Assembly (NCBI GenBank): GCA_037974665.1
Contig: CM075783.1
Span: 18,570,762-18,634,761, forward strand
Length of the DNA: 64,000 nt
Origin: Ehretia macrophylla
Lineage: Eukaryota > Streptophyta > Magnoliopsida > Boraginales > Ehretiaceae
Reading direction: 5' to 3'
Shown: positions 33,814 to 47,126 of the stretch, in pieces
Layout of the letters: each line of letters begins with the position of its first letter
How positions within the stretch are numbered: the first letter of the stretch is position 1
Translations under genes and position numbers: made by a program
Notes under the pieces: generated by a model
Database searches by the model: none
Seen by the model: the letters and a program-made list of their open reading frames with translations, nothing else
Told to the model about the DNA's origin: nothing

Positions 33814-35140
33814 GAGTAATACTAAACATCACCATATTTTTATCACCCAATTATCACATTATAGTTGACTGCCTACTTGTTATGCCAACTTTTAGAAGAA
33901 AAAAAAGTTATTTTATTTCTCTCTCTTCATTTATTAATTTTATATTATTTCTCTCTCTTCTATTTTTGATTTTTCTCTCCTCGTTTTTCTTTTTTTTTTT
34001 GTCTCATTTAATTAATATTTTCAATCATCTCTTTCTTTCCCTTTTATTTAATTTTACTATACGTTATTTTTTTCTACCATTCACTACAAATCTTTAAGAA
34101 TTCTTTTCTTCCTCTTGACAAATTCATAGTTGCCAGATCCTCTTTTTTTTTTTTTTTTCTTCATTGCTACAATAAAAATATACTGTAACACAATTATAAC
34201 TTTATAATACACATGGTCATTTGTGGTGGATTCAATCTTCATCATAAAAAATAAATAAATAAATAAACCTTCATAACGCACATAAGAAGTTATTGATTAG
34301 AGTATATATAATTTCTCTTCTCGTGTTTTCCGATCTAATATTAAGTTGTTGGCTAAGTAATATTCTTTGATTGTGTGTATATTGTTGCTTTAGAGAACCC
34401 ATATGATATAGTTATTTTTCTTACATGAAATATTAAATATGCTTCTTAGATAATTAATGGTTATTCTTTATTATCTTTCTCGTATCAACTTCCTAATAAC
34501 GTTAATACTGCCCTCTAATCTTTTCACCATCAATGAATACTTTTATGTCATGTATATGCTATGAATAATCCTTCTCATTGCATTTGTCAAAGCTCTTGTG
34601 CTTTTATTGATAACAAATAATTCAATTGTATTGTAAAATATTTCATAACATTCAAGTGCAAAATTGAACATTTTTAATTATTTGGCCAAGACATAAACAA
34701 GCTGCATTCCTCTTTCATTCTCCTCGCTTGGTGCTCATTTGTGATCTTCAATTTTATTTCATTTTCTGAAGAAAAAAAATTTATTTTTGACAATTATGAG
34801 TTCATCAAGAAGAATAAAGATATGAAAAAAATATGCAATAAATGATAGAAAGAGAAAAGTGAACGTTTGGTAGGGTTAAACAAAAGAGAAAGAAAGAAAA
34901 TATTTAAGGGAAACAAAAAAGGAAAAATAAGGAGAGAAAAATTAATAAAAGAATAGAGAACTAGGGTTAAACAAAAGAGAAAGAAAGAAAATATTTAAGG
35001 GAAACAAAAAAGGAAAAATAAGGAGAGAAAAGTTAATCAAAGAAAAGAGAACTAATATAACCTTAATTGAGAAATAAACAATATGTCAACTAGGAAGTGA
35101 TAATAGGGTGAAAAAAATAAAATGACGTCTAACATTACTC
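33814..35140. mobile_element. Mutator-type MITE with 9-bp target duplication
   Basis: The left end GAGTAATACTAAACATCA...TCACCCAATTATCAC...AGTTGAC matches, inverted, the right end at 35085-35140 over about 60 bp with few mismatches. TTGTAAAAA (33805-33813) and TTATAAAAA (35141-35149) flank it, a 9-bp duplication with one mismatch, as expected for the Mutator superfamily. The interior is CT-rich and A-rich and holds a 91-bp tandem duplication (34871-34961 and 34962-35052). No transposase is encoded. Confidence 0.8.
34871..35052. repeat. 91-bp tandem duplication inside the MITE
   Basis: TAGGGTTAAACAAAAGAGAA...AGAGAAC is present twice in direct order with only a few differences. Confidence 0.9.
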
Positions 35141-36650
35141 TTATAAAAATTCAAATTAATCCCCACCGTTAAAAACTAACAGAAAATTAATAAAATGTCT
35201 AAATTACCTTTACTAAAATAAAAAATTTGCAAACATACCCTTCTTCCTCTTCCAATCAAACCCAACCCATCCCCTCCCCCCCTCCCCCTCCCACTCTTCC
35301 TCTTATAACCCTTATTGCCAGCTACCAGCCCCCTTCCAACGCGAATCCAGCCCCCCTCCCCCCACACCTTGTTAGATCAGACAGAAGAATTGTTTATTTG
35401 TTCATGAAGGTGCTTCGTAAAAGAAAAGCAATCGTAGCATCGAAAAATGAAAACGAGTCTTAAATTTTCCATCTCCAACCCAAATAGCATAGTCATCTAT
35501 AATGGAGGAATTTAGTAAGAAAAGTTTGCATAATCTCAGGCTTGCTGTTTCAGGTTATCCAGCAATGAGGAAAAATTTCAGGACTAGATAAAATTTCAAG
35601 ACAATGAATCAAGGATCACAAAGAGTCATGAATGTTCACATTACACTAAAAGTGGATAGCCAGAAACAACAGAAAAAAGACTTCATCAAAGATTTGTATG
35701 GTATCAAAGTATGCTGTCATGTTGAGGTACTTCTCAAAAAAACCATATACTGAGGAAATGCATACTTCCACCATTTAACCAATAAAATTGTGCTGGAGAA
35801 TAATTTAAGAGAGGAATCTAGGACTTGAATTTCATGCCAGAAACTGGCAATCTTGTCCTTCAATTTATTTGGTCCATATAACCACTGAAAATAGCAAGAA
35901 TTCCCCAAAGTGTCAAAAAATCCAATTGGCAGATTTATCAGACATGAGACAACTGTGAGACCAAAACGAGAAATCGAAAGCTGATGCAATTTCAATGAAA
36001 AGAAAGGCTTGCCTTACCAAAAGCTTCAACAAAATCCAGTTGTCAGAAATAACAGACTACTGAGACCACAATAAATCAAAACTGACAACTTCCATGAATT
36101 TTGGATCATAAAGAGGGAGAATAACATGGCTGTAGATGAGGGAAGGTGGATTGACATACTTTAGACAGAAAGAGTTCTTCACTTCTTCCTATGAATTATG
36201 AAAGAAAAGCTTGAGCGTAGCAACCAGAATGCAGCAAGAACAATAACAGAACTGACAGATTTTGGCTTACGTGAAGGCTTTTCTACAGTGACAATGTATC
36301 TTCTGTAGGCCGAGAACCCCCACACACGCCCCTTCTTCTCTCTTGTCCCCAAACACACTTAATTGCAATTTACTCAATTGCATCATTTTCATAATTCAAT
36401 TCTGAGACATTCTAGCCAGCTTCTTATCCACCAAAAAATAACTGAACGAAAAATGGAAGGAATAGGCAGAGAGACATAAAGTAGAGAACAACTTTATGAA
36501 TAAGAAGCCCTTAATTCACAGACTGAACAATAGTTAGTCTTGCCTCTTGAGCACTATGTTTGCAGACACATGAAATTAACTAACTCAGCGAATCATTTGT
36601 TTGTGATGTTAGAACATAACATTTATTAGAAGATCAACAGTATCACCCAC
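35141..36650. other. Intergenic / 3' flank of the PSF3 gene, no gene seen
   Basis: C-rich tract at 35265-35375. The copy of the 24576-24617 segment lies inverted at 35604-35645. The minus-strand frame at 35995-35717 is not recognised. The last part is the expected 3' untranslated region of PSF3; a minus-strand AATAAA is at 36627-36622. Confidence 0.5.
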
Positions 36651-38066
36651 CTATTCAGTAGGTTTCCTCTTTCTACCAAGAACAGAAGCTTTCTGCAATC
36701 TGGTTCCTCCCATCCGCCACTTCTTAAATGCTGCAGTTGAGGATTGGCCAGCCTCGTACACTTCAAAATGAACCACCATTACTTCAATACCAATACTTTA
36801 CAAGAAAAAAGAGATGGAGAGGGAGGAGGAGGAAGAGAGATAGAGAAAGAGAGAGAGAGAGAGAATGAAAAAAGAATATAAATCAAATGGGCTTCTTAGT
36901 CTCACATTGGGTCTCTTCTTTTGTCAAAAGTGACAAATATTTCGGAGGCACTACCGAAGCTGCGGTGTGTGCTTTGATGAGGACATCCTTGTATCTGGTC
37001 CGAAATGCAACCAGGAGGAAAGGTTCAATAGTTTTGTCACCTACACTGTTTATTAAGAAAACACAGTTAGTACAGATTAGAGATAACCAACTTGTGTATA
37101 GTATTCATCAAAGTTGCAATTATTACTACTCTCCTTAACAACTTTGCCTGTTAACCGAATCAACTCCCAACAGTGTAAAAGATAAAAACCAAATTGCTAA
37201 CTACTATGTCAAGAACAAATAGATATCATGGCACACTCAATGTGCGTGCATACACAAAAATAATTTGAGAATCACATGTTGAGATTTAAATATAGTACTA
37301 AATTATATAATTCTATGGAAATTCAATAAATTAAAACCAACTCTTTTTGAAGGTGGGCAGCTCTAACAATGAAGAAGAAAAGGCATTGAACTTAAACAAC
37401 ATAGACCTTGTTCAACTGTATTAGACTAGTAACTGACATGACCTCAATAATTTGCTCTCTTTGACCAAAAAATAATAATAATAATAATAATAATAATTTG
37501 CTCTCTATTATCACAACACTAATACAGTTCAAAACTCGATATATTTTGATGTTAGTTTCAGAAAAGACACAGATATCTGCCAGAGATCAAGAATGAAAGT
37601 AAGAGCTATCCGTTTATGGATAAAACAGGATGTGAATGAATAAATTGTTTAGTTCTTAGGTGGATGTGCATCCCATAATTGCAGCTATTAAGTGAATTCA
37701 GACCCTCAAGTCATCTTTTACATCATACATGCTAATGAGGTTTTTCAACCTCTTAAAGTCTTGTATAAGAAACAATTTCAAATTGGAATAAACAAAAATG
37801 AGAGCTTAGGTGACACAATACTATAACCAGAGGCCCCTGTTATGATCTCGTTTGGATATTAAGGAGTTTAGAGTCGGAAATAAGAACTAGCTCAGCCGAG
37901 CTTGCAAGCTTTCATTAATAACAGAGAGTTACAGAGACGTAGAAGAAGAAGAGAGAGAGATGCTGAAAATGTAAAGAAACAAAAATAACAACCTGATTCT
38001 GCTTAGCCACGCTATTGCTCAACCTCTTCCTAAATAACCCACTCACGCAGAATATTCTTATTCTAA

Positions 38067-39530
<1,464 letters not shown>

Positions 39531-39545
39531 CTAATAAAATCCACA

Positions 39546-39846
39546 ACTAATATTTGACAAGATCACATAGCTCATGATCATCTTTAAGGGCCTCTTGCAA
39601 CTCAGAAAATATTGGCAATGTGACGAAGGAGAATGCATGAAGTTGTGCATCAATTGGGTTCCTCGATAAGGCGTCCGCTGCATTATTTTCTTTTCCAGGT
39701 TTATAAACAATCTCAAAGTCAAATCCTGCCAATTTTGACAGCCAACGTTGTTGATCAGGCGTCTGTATAGTCTGTTCTACCCAAGCTTTTAAGCTTTTTT
39801 GATCAGTCCGGACTGTGAATCTTCGCCCCAAAACATACTGCCTCCA
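39546..39846 (-). pseudogene. C-terminal RNase H part of the chromovirus (right of the nested insertion)
   Basis: GRRFTVRTDQKSLKAW, then QQRWLSKLAGFDFEIVYKPGKENNAADALSR, the end of the RNase H domain and the tether. It joins in sense to the RT-RNase H piece at 41619-42611 once the nested element is removed (TSD TTTTG on both sides). Confidence 0.85.
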
Positions 39847-39851
39847 TTTTG

Positions 39852-40050
39852 TGTTGAAATATTTATCTTGAGCAACGTACTTATATCTTGAGCAACGTGC
39901 GTGTCAGAATTAGTCTTGAGCCATGTGTTGCCTAGAGCAGTGTAATGCATCTATTTTATAACTTGTTTGTAGTATTTAAACAACTATTGTATCACCCTCT
40001 ATGATATATGATTGTAAGAATGTGTTTTTATCGTATCCTTTCTTTCAACT
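39852..40050 (+). repeat. 5' LTR of the nested TRIM-like element
   Basis: TGTTGAAATATTT...CTTTCAACT, 199 bp, with the doublet ATCTTGAGCAACGT. Confidence 0.9.
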
Positions 40051-40064
40051 TGGTATCTAGAGCC
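40051..40064 (+). other. Primer-binding site of the nested element
   Basis: TGGTATCTAGAGCC directly after the LTR, the usual Met-tRNA primer site of plant Copia elements with a one-base change. Confidence 0.75.
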
Positions 40065-41414
40065 AAAACACATGCTTAAACACTAGAAGATAGACAAAAA
40101 AAAAAAAAACTTATCTCAGTTTGCAAACAGCGCCGTGAGGAACATCCGACGCCGTCGTCGTGAACATCCGACGACGTCGTCGTGATCTCCGACGTCGGCG
40201 TCGTGAGCAGAATCTTTTCCGGCCCTGCTTCGTCGTCTCTGGCTAGCCATTGTTTGCTGATAGCTTTCGTCGCTGCCACCATCAAAGCTCCGCTGCTAGC
40301 TTTCGTCGCCGCCACCATCAAAGCTCCTCTCGCATAATCCCCGGCGAGATCGTGGATCTGATCTCGCCGTCCGTCAAGCTTCGTCTTCTCCGGCGTGTTT
40401 CGTTGCCGCCATCATCAAAGCTCCGACGCCACCATAGCTGCCAGCCTTCGTCGCTGCAGTTTGTAGCCATAGCTACAGCTTCTCCTTGCGTCGTGCATGC
40501 CCTCTGATCTCGTTGTCTCCGGCCAGCCTTGTTGTCAGCGGTTCTGCCTTCATCGTCGCCGACAGTTGAATTTGTCCCATGAAATCTAGCATTTTCAGCC
40601 GCCCCATGTGCATTCTCAGCTTTATCAACATCATTGTGATCCACTTTTTCAGATTCCTTTTGGACCACATTGTCTTTATTCACATGGGATTTTTTACTTA
40701 CAAATGTTCCAGCTGGATTTGTAATTAAAAAAAAAAAAAAAAACTATTCTCTATCATGTGCACTTGACTGACATCTTTTGCTAAACCCAACATACCAACA
40801 ATTATGGCCATCTCTCCGTCAAAATCTCCAAAGCCGAGTGTCCGGCATTTCATTTGATAATCTTTTTCTTTCCCTAAATATCAGTGTCGTATTTGACGGT
40901 TGTTAGACTATTGTGGTTAGATATGGGTTGAAGTGCTCACCAATCATCTGTTGCCGGCATCTTTCATCGTTGGCCCATTTTTTGACTGTGATTTCCACCA
41001 TTGTTTGTGGAAATTTTGTGTGGAGGTTTTCCGGTGGATATGTTCTCTACCTTTCTTGGCTTAAGACTCAATTTGTTCTTTCAGCTTGGAGCCTCTCGGG
41101 GTTGGTACGTCCTTTGTCACGTACCTAGGGGTTGGTACGTCCTCTGTCACGTATCTTTTGTTGTCCGCCTGTTGTTTTCAGGCGCCTTGCCATGGTTTCA
41201 TGGTCTTTCCAGTCACTGGTGGTGCGCCGTCGATGTTGGGATTTTGGTCCAGTTATAGGTGGCCTTTGGCCTTGGGTCCGCACATAGCTTGCATGCAGTC
41301 ACTTGTTCTTCTTGATGAGAGCCATCAGTTTATCGTAATATTAGCTATCACTTCTCCAGTCAGCTCTTGGCAAGCTCGGGCTCGTCAATATCTTCGCCCC
41401 AGCTTGAGGGGGAG

Positions 41415-41613
41415 TGTTGAAATATTTATCTTGAGCAACGTACTTATATCTTGAGCAACGTGCGTGTCAGAATTAGTCTTGAGCCATGTGTTGCCTAGAG
41501 CAGTGTAATGCATCTATTTTATAACTTGTTTGTAGTATTTAAACAACTATTGTATCACCCTCTATGATATATGATTATAAGAATGTGTTTTTATGGTATC
41601 CTTTCTTTCAACT
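41415..41613 (+). repeat. 3' LTR of the nested TRIM-like element
   Basis: Almost identical to 39852-40050, preceded by the polypurine tract GCTTGAGGGGGAG. Confidence 0.9.
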
Positions 41614-41618
41614 TTTTG

Positions 41619-42611
41619 CAATCGCCGCCGTTATAGCAAACATCTCACGTTGATATGTTGAACCATGCTGCAGTTGTGGTGTTAACTTCTGGCTAAAATA
41701 TGTTATCGGGTGTTCATTTTGTAGCAAGGTAACACCGATACCAAACCCCGACGCATCTGTTTCCAACATAAATGGTAGCTCAAAATTTGGTAGAGTAAGC
41801 ACCGAAGCTGTGGTAATAGCTTTTTTTAATTGTTGAAAAGCCATTGACGTCGTGTCATTCCAATGGAAGGCGTCTTTCTTAGGCAACTCTGTTAAGGGAA
41901 ATGCAATAGAAGCGTAGCTTTTTATGAACCTTCAGTAGTATCCTATCAGTCCCAGAAATCCTCTCAAAGACTTGATGGTTTTCGACTCAACCCAATTCAT
42001 AACTGCTTCAATCTTAGCCGGATCCATGGATACACCTGAGGGTGAAATGATGTGTCCAAGATACTCAATTCTTTGGGTTGCGAAGCTACACTTAGACTGC
42101 TTCGCAAAAAACTGATTGTGTACCATGAGCTTCAACACTTGTTCAAGGTGCTGTAAATGTTGATCAAGACTTGAGCTATATACCAATATGTCATCAAAAA
42201 ATACTACCACGCATTTTCTTAACAGTGGACGGAATGTGTCATTCATTACTGCTTGAAACATTGAAGGAGCGTTGGTCAACCCAAACGGCATAACCAAAAA
42301 TTCATAATGCCCATCGTGTGTCCGAAATGCAGTTTTGTGAGTGTCACAAGGTCACACTCAGATTTGATGATATCCCAATCTAAGATCCAACTTTGAAAAA
42401 TATTGCGCTCCATGCAACTCATCCAGCAACTCATCTACAGTCGGTATTGGGAAACGATCCTTAATAGTTACTGCATTAAGGGCTCGGTAATCCGTACAAA
42501 ATCTCCATGTGCCATCCTTCTTTTTTACGAACAACACCGGGGATGAAAAAAGGACTTTGGCTCGGTTTGATTATCCCATCTTTTAACATCTCCGCTACCA
42601 GCCTTTCAATT
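41619..42611 (-). pseudogene. Reverse transcriptase and first part of RNase H of the chromovirus
   Basis: Frames 42718-42476, 42297-41932 and 41886-41608 give [41 protein letters not shown], the catalytic FFDDILVYS (the usual Y.DD), KQSKCSFA, YLGHIIS, RGFLGLIGYY, and the RNase H start LETDASGFGIGVTLLQ and ITYFSQKL. Frameshifts near 42470 and 42300 and a stop at 41932 break it. Confidence 0.88.
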
Positions 42612-44723
42612 TCATTTTTTTGGAAATGGGGGGTACCGATACGGCTTAACGTTAACCAGAGCGGTACCCAGTTGTAAATGGATTGCATGGTCCTTTCCCC
42701 TCGAAGATGGCAATCCATGCAGAGTAACGAAGACCTTATCGAATTTCAGCAACAACCTTTGTACTCCATAATTCACAACAATACTATTATCAACTTTTTC
42801 ATGTACCATCGTCAAACTGAAACATGCCGCCAACGATCCAGTGGAATGCATCCGTCGAACTCCTTTGTAAGGAACAAAGTTGAGGAGCAATCCTGTATCA
42901 CCCTTCAATACCACCTCTCTACCATGAACCCGAAATTGCATTGTGAGAGTGGAATAATCATGTATAATCAGCCCAAGTGTGGCTAACCACAATACACCAA
43001 GCACCACATCCGACCCTACTAACAGCAACACATGTAGATCTACTTCAAAAACATGTCCCTGAGCTGCAATTTTAACACTTTTGACACACCCTTCGCTAAT
43101 CAATTTCTCGCCATTTCCAACTGCTACTGTCAAATTGGGCGTTGGCTCAATGGGAAGGTTAAGAAATTTTGCAATCTGAGTTTGCACAAAACTGTGCGTA
43201 CTCCCTCCGTCGACTAACACCTGCACTGCAACACCATTAATGGCCCCAAAAAAATGTAAAGTCGTGGGAGATAATTTACCTGACAAAGCATTCATAGAAA
43301 TTTCAAGCATCGAATTCAACTCTTCCATTTGTAATTGTTCTGCCAGTTGTTTGTCAGTGTCAACTCCCGCCTCCTCATCCTCACCACAATCTAACAAGAA
43401 AAATTGTGGTTTCGTTTTACACCTGTGCCCTGGAACAAACTTCTCATCGTAGTTATAACAAAGATTATGCTCCCTTCTGAGCTGCATCTCTGCAAGAGTT
43501 AAGCGTTTGATAGTAAAGGGTGTAGTTTGTGGACGTGTTTGGTATTGGTTTTGGGTGCTGGGTTTGGTTTGTACGTGGGGTATATGAGTTTGGGTTGGAT
43601 ATATAGCTGATGTGTTTAGTGGGTTAATTGTCTGGTATGGTGTAAAAGCTCTGGGTGGATGGGTGTGTGGGCTTTGGGCTATGTGTGGGTTATGGGATGT
43701 GTATGGGCTATTTGTAGGTGTCCAACGAGTCTTATCCAACTTTTGCATGTAACGCCTTTGGTCTGTTAGCTTTGATTCCTGCAGCCTAGCCAGTCCCATG
43801 GCCTGTGATAACATTTCAGGCCTTAAAGCCATGACCTCCGCACGAATCTCAGGTCTCAATTCGGCTACGAAACAACTGATTAAAAATGAAGGGAGGAGTC
43901 CCACCGTCCGATTGACCAATGTTTCGAAATGAGACTGGTACTCATCCACTGACGCAGTTTGCGTTAATTTTGACAAGGCTCTTTGTGGATCTTCGAACTC
44001 CAAAGGCCCGAAACGTATCTCCAATGCTCGAACAAATTGTTCCCATTTGGGAAATTGCCCATTACGATACATCCATTGAAACCACGGTAGAGCTCGTCCA
44101 TCCATATGAAACGAGACGATCAATAGACGTTGTTCATCAGGTGTATAGTGATAAGAGAAAAATCTCTCAGCCTTAAAAATCCACCCACTGGAATCCTCTC
44201 CATTAAACCTTGGAAAATCCAACCTCATCTGCCTAGCTTGTAACATGGGTGAAAGGTTAGGTGGTATTGGTAAAGTACTAATCGTCGGAGTCCATTGTTG
44301 AATCGGTGGCGAGAACCCAGCCATCGGACTCATAGGAGGGAACCCGGTCAAATGTGTTGTTGATTGTGGCATAGGAGCTGTGAGTTGTACCGCAAAAGGC
44401 ATAGTGAGCCCCGGTGGTATCGCTGTAGTTGGAGAAGGCGGTGGGGCCGTAGACTGAACACCCAACCGGAAAGGATAGCCCGGCAGAGCCGTTGACAAAG
44501 ACCCCGAGGACAATCCACCTCCCGTTGTTTGTTGTTGATCCACTGCCTTCGCCGTGAGCAATTTCATCGTCTGATCGAGCTTGGACATCAACTCACTCAT
44601 GGATTTGTTCTGATCGTCAAGTCGCTACGACGTTTCGTCAAGCCGTTGTGAATTTTGTGAAGCTGTGTCCTGAACACGTTTCATCGCTTCGTCAAGAAGC
44701 TTGAGCCTCGTACCTTCTCCCAT
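42612..44723 (-). pseudogene. gag-protease of the chromovirus (nearly intact)
   Basis: The likely start is ATG at 44723 (MGEGTRLKLLDEAMK), 20 bp after the LTR, with one in-frame TAG at 44627-44625. From 44600 the frame is open for 662 residues. Seen: Pro/Thr-rich N-terminus; capsid core (LDFPRFNGEDSSGWIFKAERFF, ALPWFQWM, LSKLTQTASVDEYQSHFE, LRPEIRAEV); Gln/Thr/Pro-rich linker; degenerate zinc knuckle (CYNYDEKFVPGHRC, one Cys changed to Tyr); and aspartic protease with VLVDGGSTHSFV, where the catalytic DSG/DTG triplet is DGG. It ends at the RT start. Confidence 0.88.
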
Positions 44724-44742
44724 CTCTCAATGAAAGCACCAA

Positions 44743-45137
44743 TGTTATGATCTCGTTTGGATATTAGGGAGTTTAGAGTTAGAAATAAGAACTAGCTCAG
44801 CCGAGCTCGCAAGCTTTCATTAATAACAGAGAGTTACAGAGACATAGAAGAAGAAGAGAGAGAGATGCTGAAAATGTAAAGAAACAAAAATAAAAACCTG
44901 ATTCTGCTTAGCCACGCTATTGCTCAACCTCTTCCTAAATAACCCACTCACGCAGAATATTCTTATTCTAACTAACCAGCCACGTAGTCCTTCAAATAGT
45001 TGGGTTTGGTGCGGATCCGAGCACTCCTTTTCTCAATTGTATCCACTGGTGCCTTTTGGGCTTTGTTAGCAATGCTTGGCCCTGCTTCAATAACATATGT
45101 TGGCTCGACGAGGTCCAATTCTTGTGGATACATAACA
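44743..45137 (-). repeat. 5' LTR of the chromovirus
   Basis: Plus strand TGTTATGATCTCG...CATAACA. The primer site TTGGTGCTTTCATTGAGAG follows on the minus strand (44742-44724). Right of it is a C-rich and T-rich run (45138-45187). Confidence 0.92.
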
Positions 45138-47126
45138 GACCCCCCGCCCCCCCCCCACCCCGGTCCCGTTCCTTTTTTTTTTTTTTTAAACTTGTCAAGG
45201 CCGATGTAAAGTTAAACAGATGCTCCATGCATTACAAAATTTGGCAACATCTGAAAATTCAGAAATCACATCTGGTGATCCTTTGTTCCCTACATTCTAG
45301 TCCGAGTGCTGCAGAAACAGAGGTCGCTATGATACAAATCTACAGAAGCCTTAAGAAAACACGGCAATCAGGTCATACAACTATCAAGGAGAGAGGATCA
45401 GAGGAAAACTTGGATCTTTAACACCATTAATGACACTAATAAGAAGTCAAGGTAGAAGACTAGATAAGCTTATCTTTATAATCCGTAGAAATATGATGAA
45501 ATATGTGACAGCCATTTTCAATATGACCTATGTGACATCCATTTTCAATATGACCTATAATCTCTAAGACTTGGGAAATAATTGACTTGCTAGCGTCATA
45601 AATCATCAATTGGTCATATCAAGCAGCAACTACTTGAAATGTGCAGGTCTTCCACTACCAAACCATGTTACAGGTTCAGCAAGTGTGCTCAGAAATTGAA
45701 ATGAGAAGTATTCATAATATCACTAGCAATTCCACAATCTTTAACCTTGACAAGAGCCATTCCAGAACAGAAACATAAGCAAACAAATTACTTGTTTAAT
45801 ATATAACATACTCGAAGAATACAGATTTGATTGAAGAAGCAAATAACCATTTTTATGTGTTTGGAATGGCCTAAGTGAGTGTCAACTGCTGACTATACAC
45901 ACCAAACAATAATACAAAAGCTAAGTGTCTACCAGTTTACAGGAAAATCGACATCCTTGAAGAAATTTTATCTTTTAGCGAACTATAAATAAAAGCATTA
46001 TCAATATGCCAACAAAATTTGATAATGCTTGAAGCTAGAAGAAAAGTTATAAGCCTGCCCCAAATAAGCTTCTAAATAAGCATATGGTTGATTGATTTGC
46101 ATTACTTAGCAATCTACTTGAAGAGATTGTTTTCGCCATGTTCTATTTTCTAGAAGAATTTAGAGCAAATTAGAGCATCAAGAGGTTTCAAGTTGCATCT
46201 TGAACCTTCCAGAAAATTGAGACTTTTCGAACTTCTATCAGCAGAAAGCAAAACAAATAACAAACTTACAGTGAGGCTATCTTCTGTCCAAATTCATAGA
46301 AATAAGGACATCAACTCCTAAGATCCACATGTGTAGCATCAGCCCCAATTTTCTCCCTCGTTCTGGAAAATTTTCAACAAACAGTTTATATTAATATTAC
46401 AATATCATTATTGTCGACCTCTACATAAAAATTGCAGGATAAATATGGATTCTTCATTCATCATAGATGCAATGTTACATAGATTTCTGAACCTCGAGCA
46501 AAGCCAGTTGCTGTATCAACTAAGGTATTGAAAAGAAAGACACATATAAACACTATATATGAATTAAATAGGCACAGTAGCATATCATATCACAATCATC
46601 ATTGATTCAATTTTAATGTAATAAGCTATTGGGTTATCAAGCCATTGCCTTCGTAGTATAGTCACATAGCAAAGTCAATAAGCCCAAAACTATCAACAAG
46701 AACTAAGTACAGACTTTACTTTCTGTTGAAGTACTGGGGAATATTAATGGATACTGTTTGTCTCAAGTACAGCTCACTAGCAAGCCAATAGGGCAATTCC
46801 ACTTTTGCACCAGCGTCTACCTGAAATCAAGTAGACTAATAATTAAAACTACGGTCGTGATTAACACCCCATTTTCAACTTTTAACTGAATCTTTCATAA
46901 CAATTTGCCTTGTTTGTATCACCACTAGAATCGATTAGTCCAACACTAAATGCTGCTTGCTGGAACACGGTCGGAACAAGCTACCGATCAAGACAGAAAT
47001 AGACAATGACAATTCAAAGCCACGAATTCCAAAAGAGAACAACAATAACAGCAAAGTGTGAAAAAGAAAATGATTATGTACCTCACCTTCGGCTAATATA
47101 TCATCAATGTCATAATATTTTGCCAT

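Larger units (their letters stand above)
39852..41613 (+). mobile_element. Young non-autonomous Copia-type LTR element nested in the chromovirus (TRIM-like)
   Basis: LTRs of 199 bp (39852-40050 and 41415-41613) differ at about two sites. TTTTG duplicated at 39847-39851 and 41614-41618. Primer site TGGTATCTAGAGCC at 40051-40064 (initiator-Met tRNA type) and polypurine tract TTGAGGGGGAG before the right LTR. The 1.36-kb interior has no gag or pol motif. Its first part (40130-40560) is rich in CG dinucleotides and repeats such as CGTCGTCGTGAACATCCGACG and ACCATCAAAGCTCC. A doublet GGGGTTGGTACGTCCT.TGTCACGTA is at 41098-41155. Larger than classic TRIMs but the same design. Confidence 0.88.

Noticed and set aside
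36945..37060. PSF3 exon 5 region as an independent plus-strand ORF
   Set aside because: The minus strand gives the PSF3 blocks in frame with exact splice sites; the plus-strand frame is its shadow.
40318..40683. Minus-strand frame of 121 codons, Asp/Arg-rich
   Set aside because: Antisense to the CG-rich interior of the TRIM-like element; no recognisable domain.
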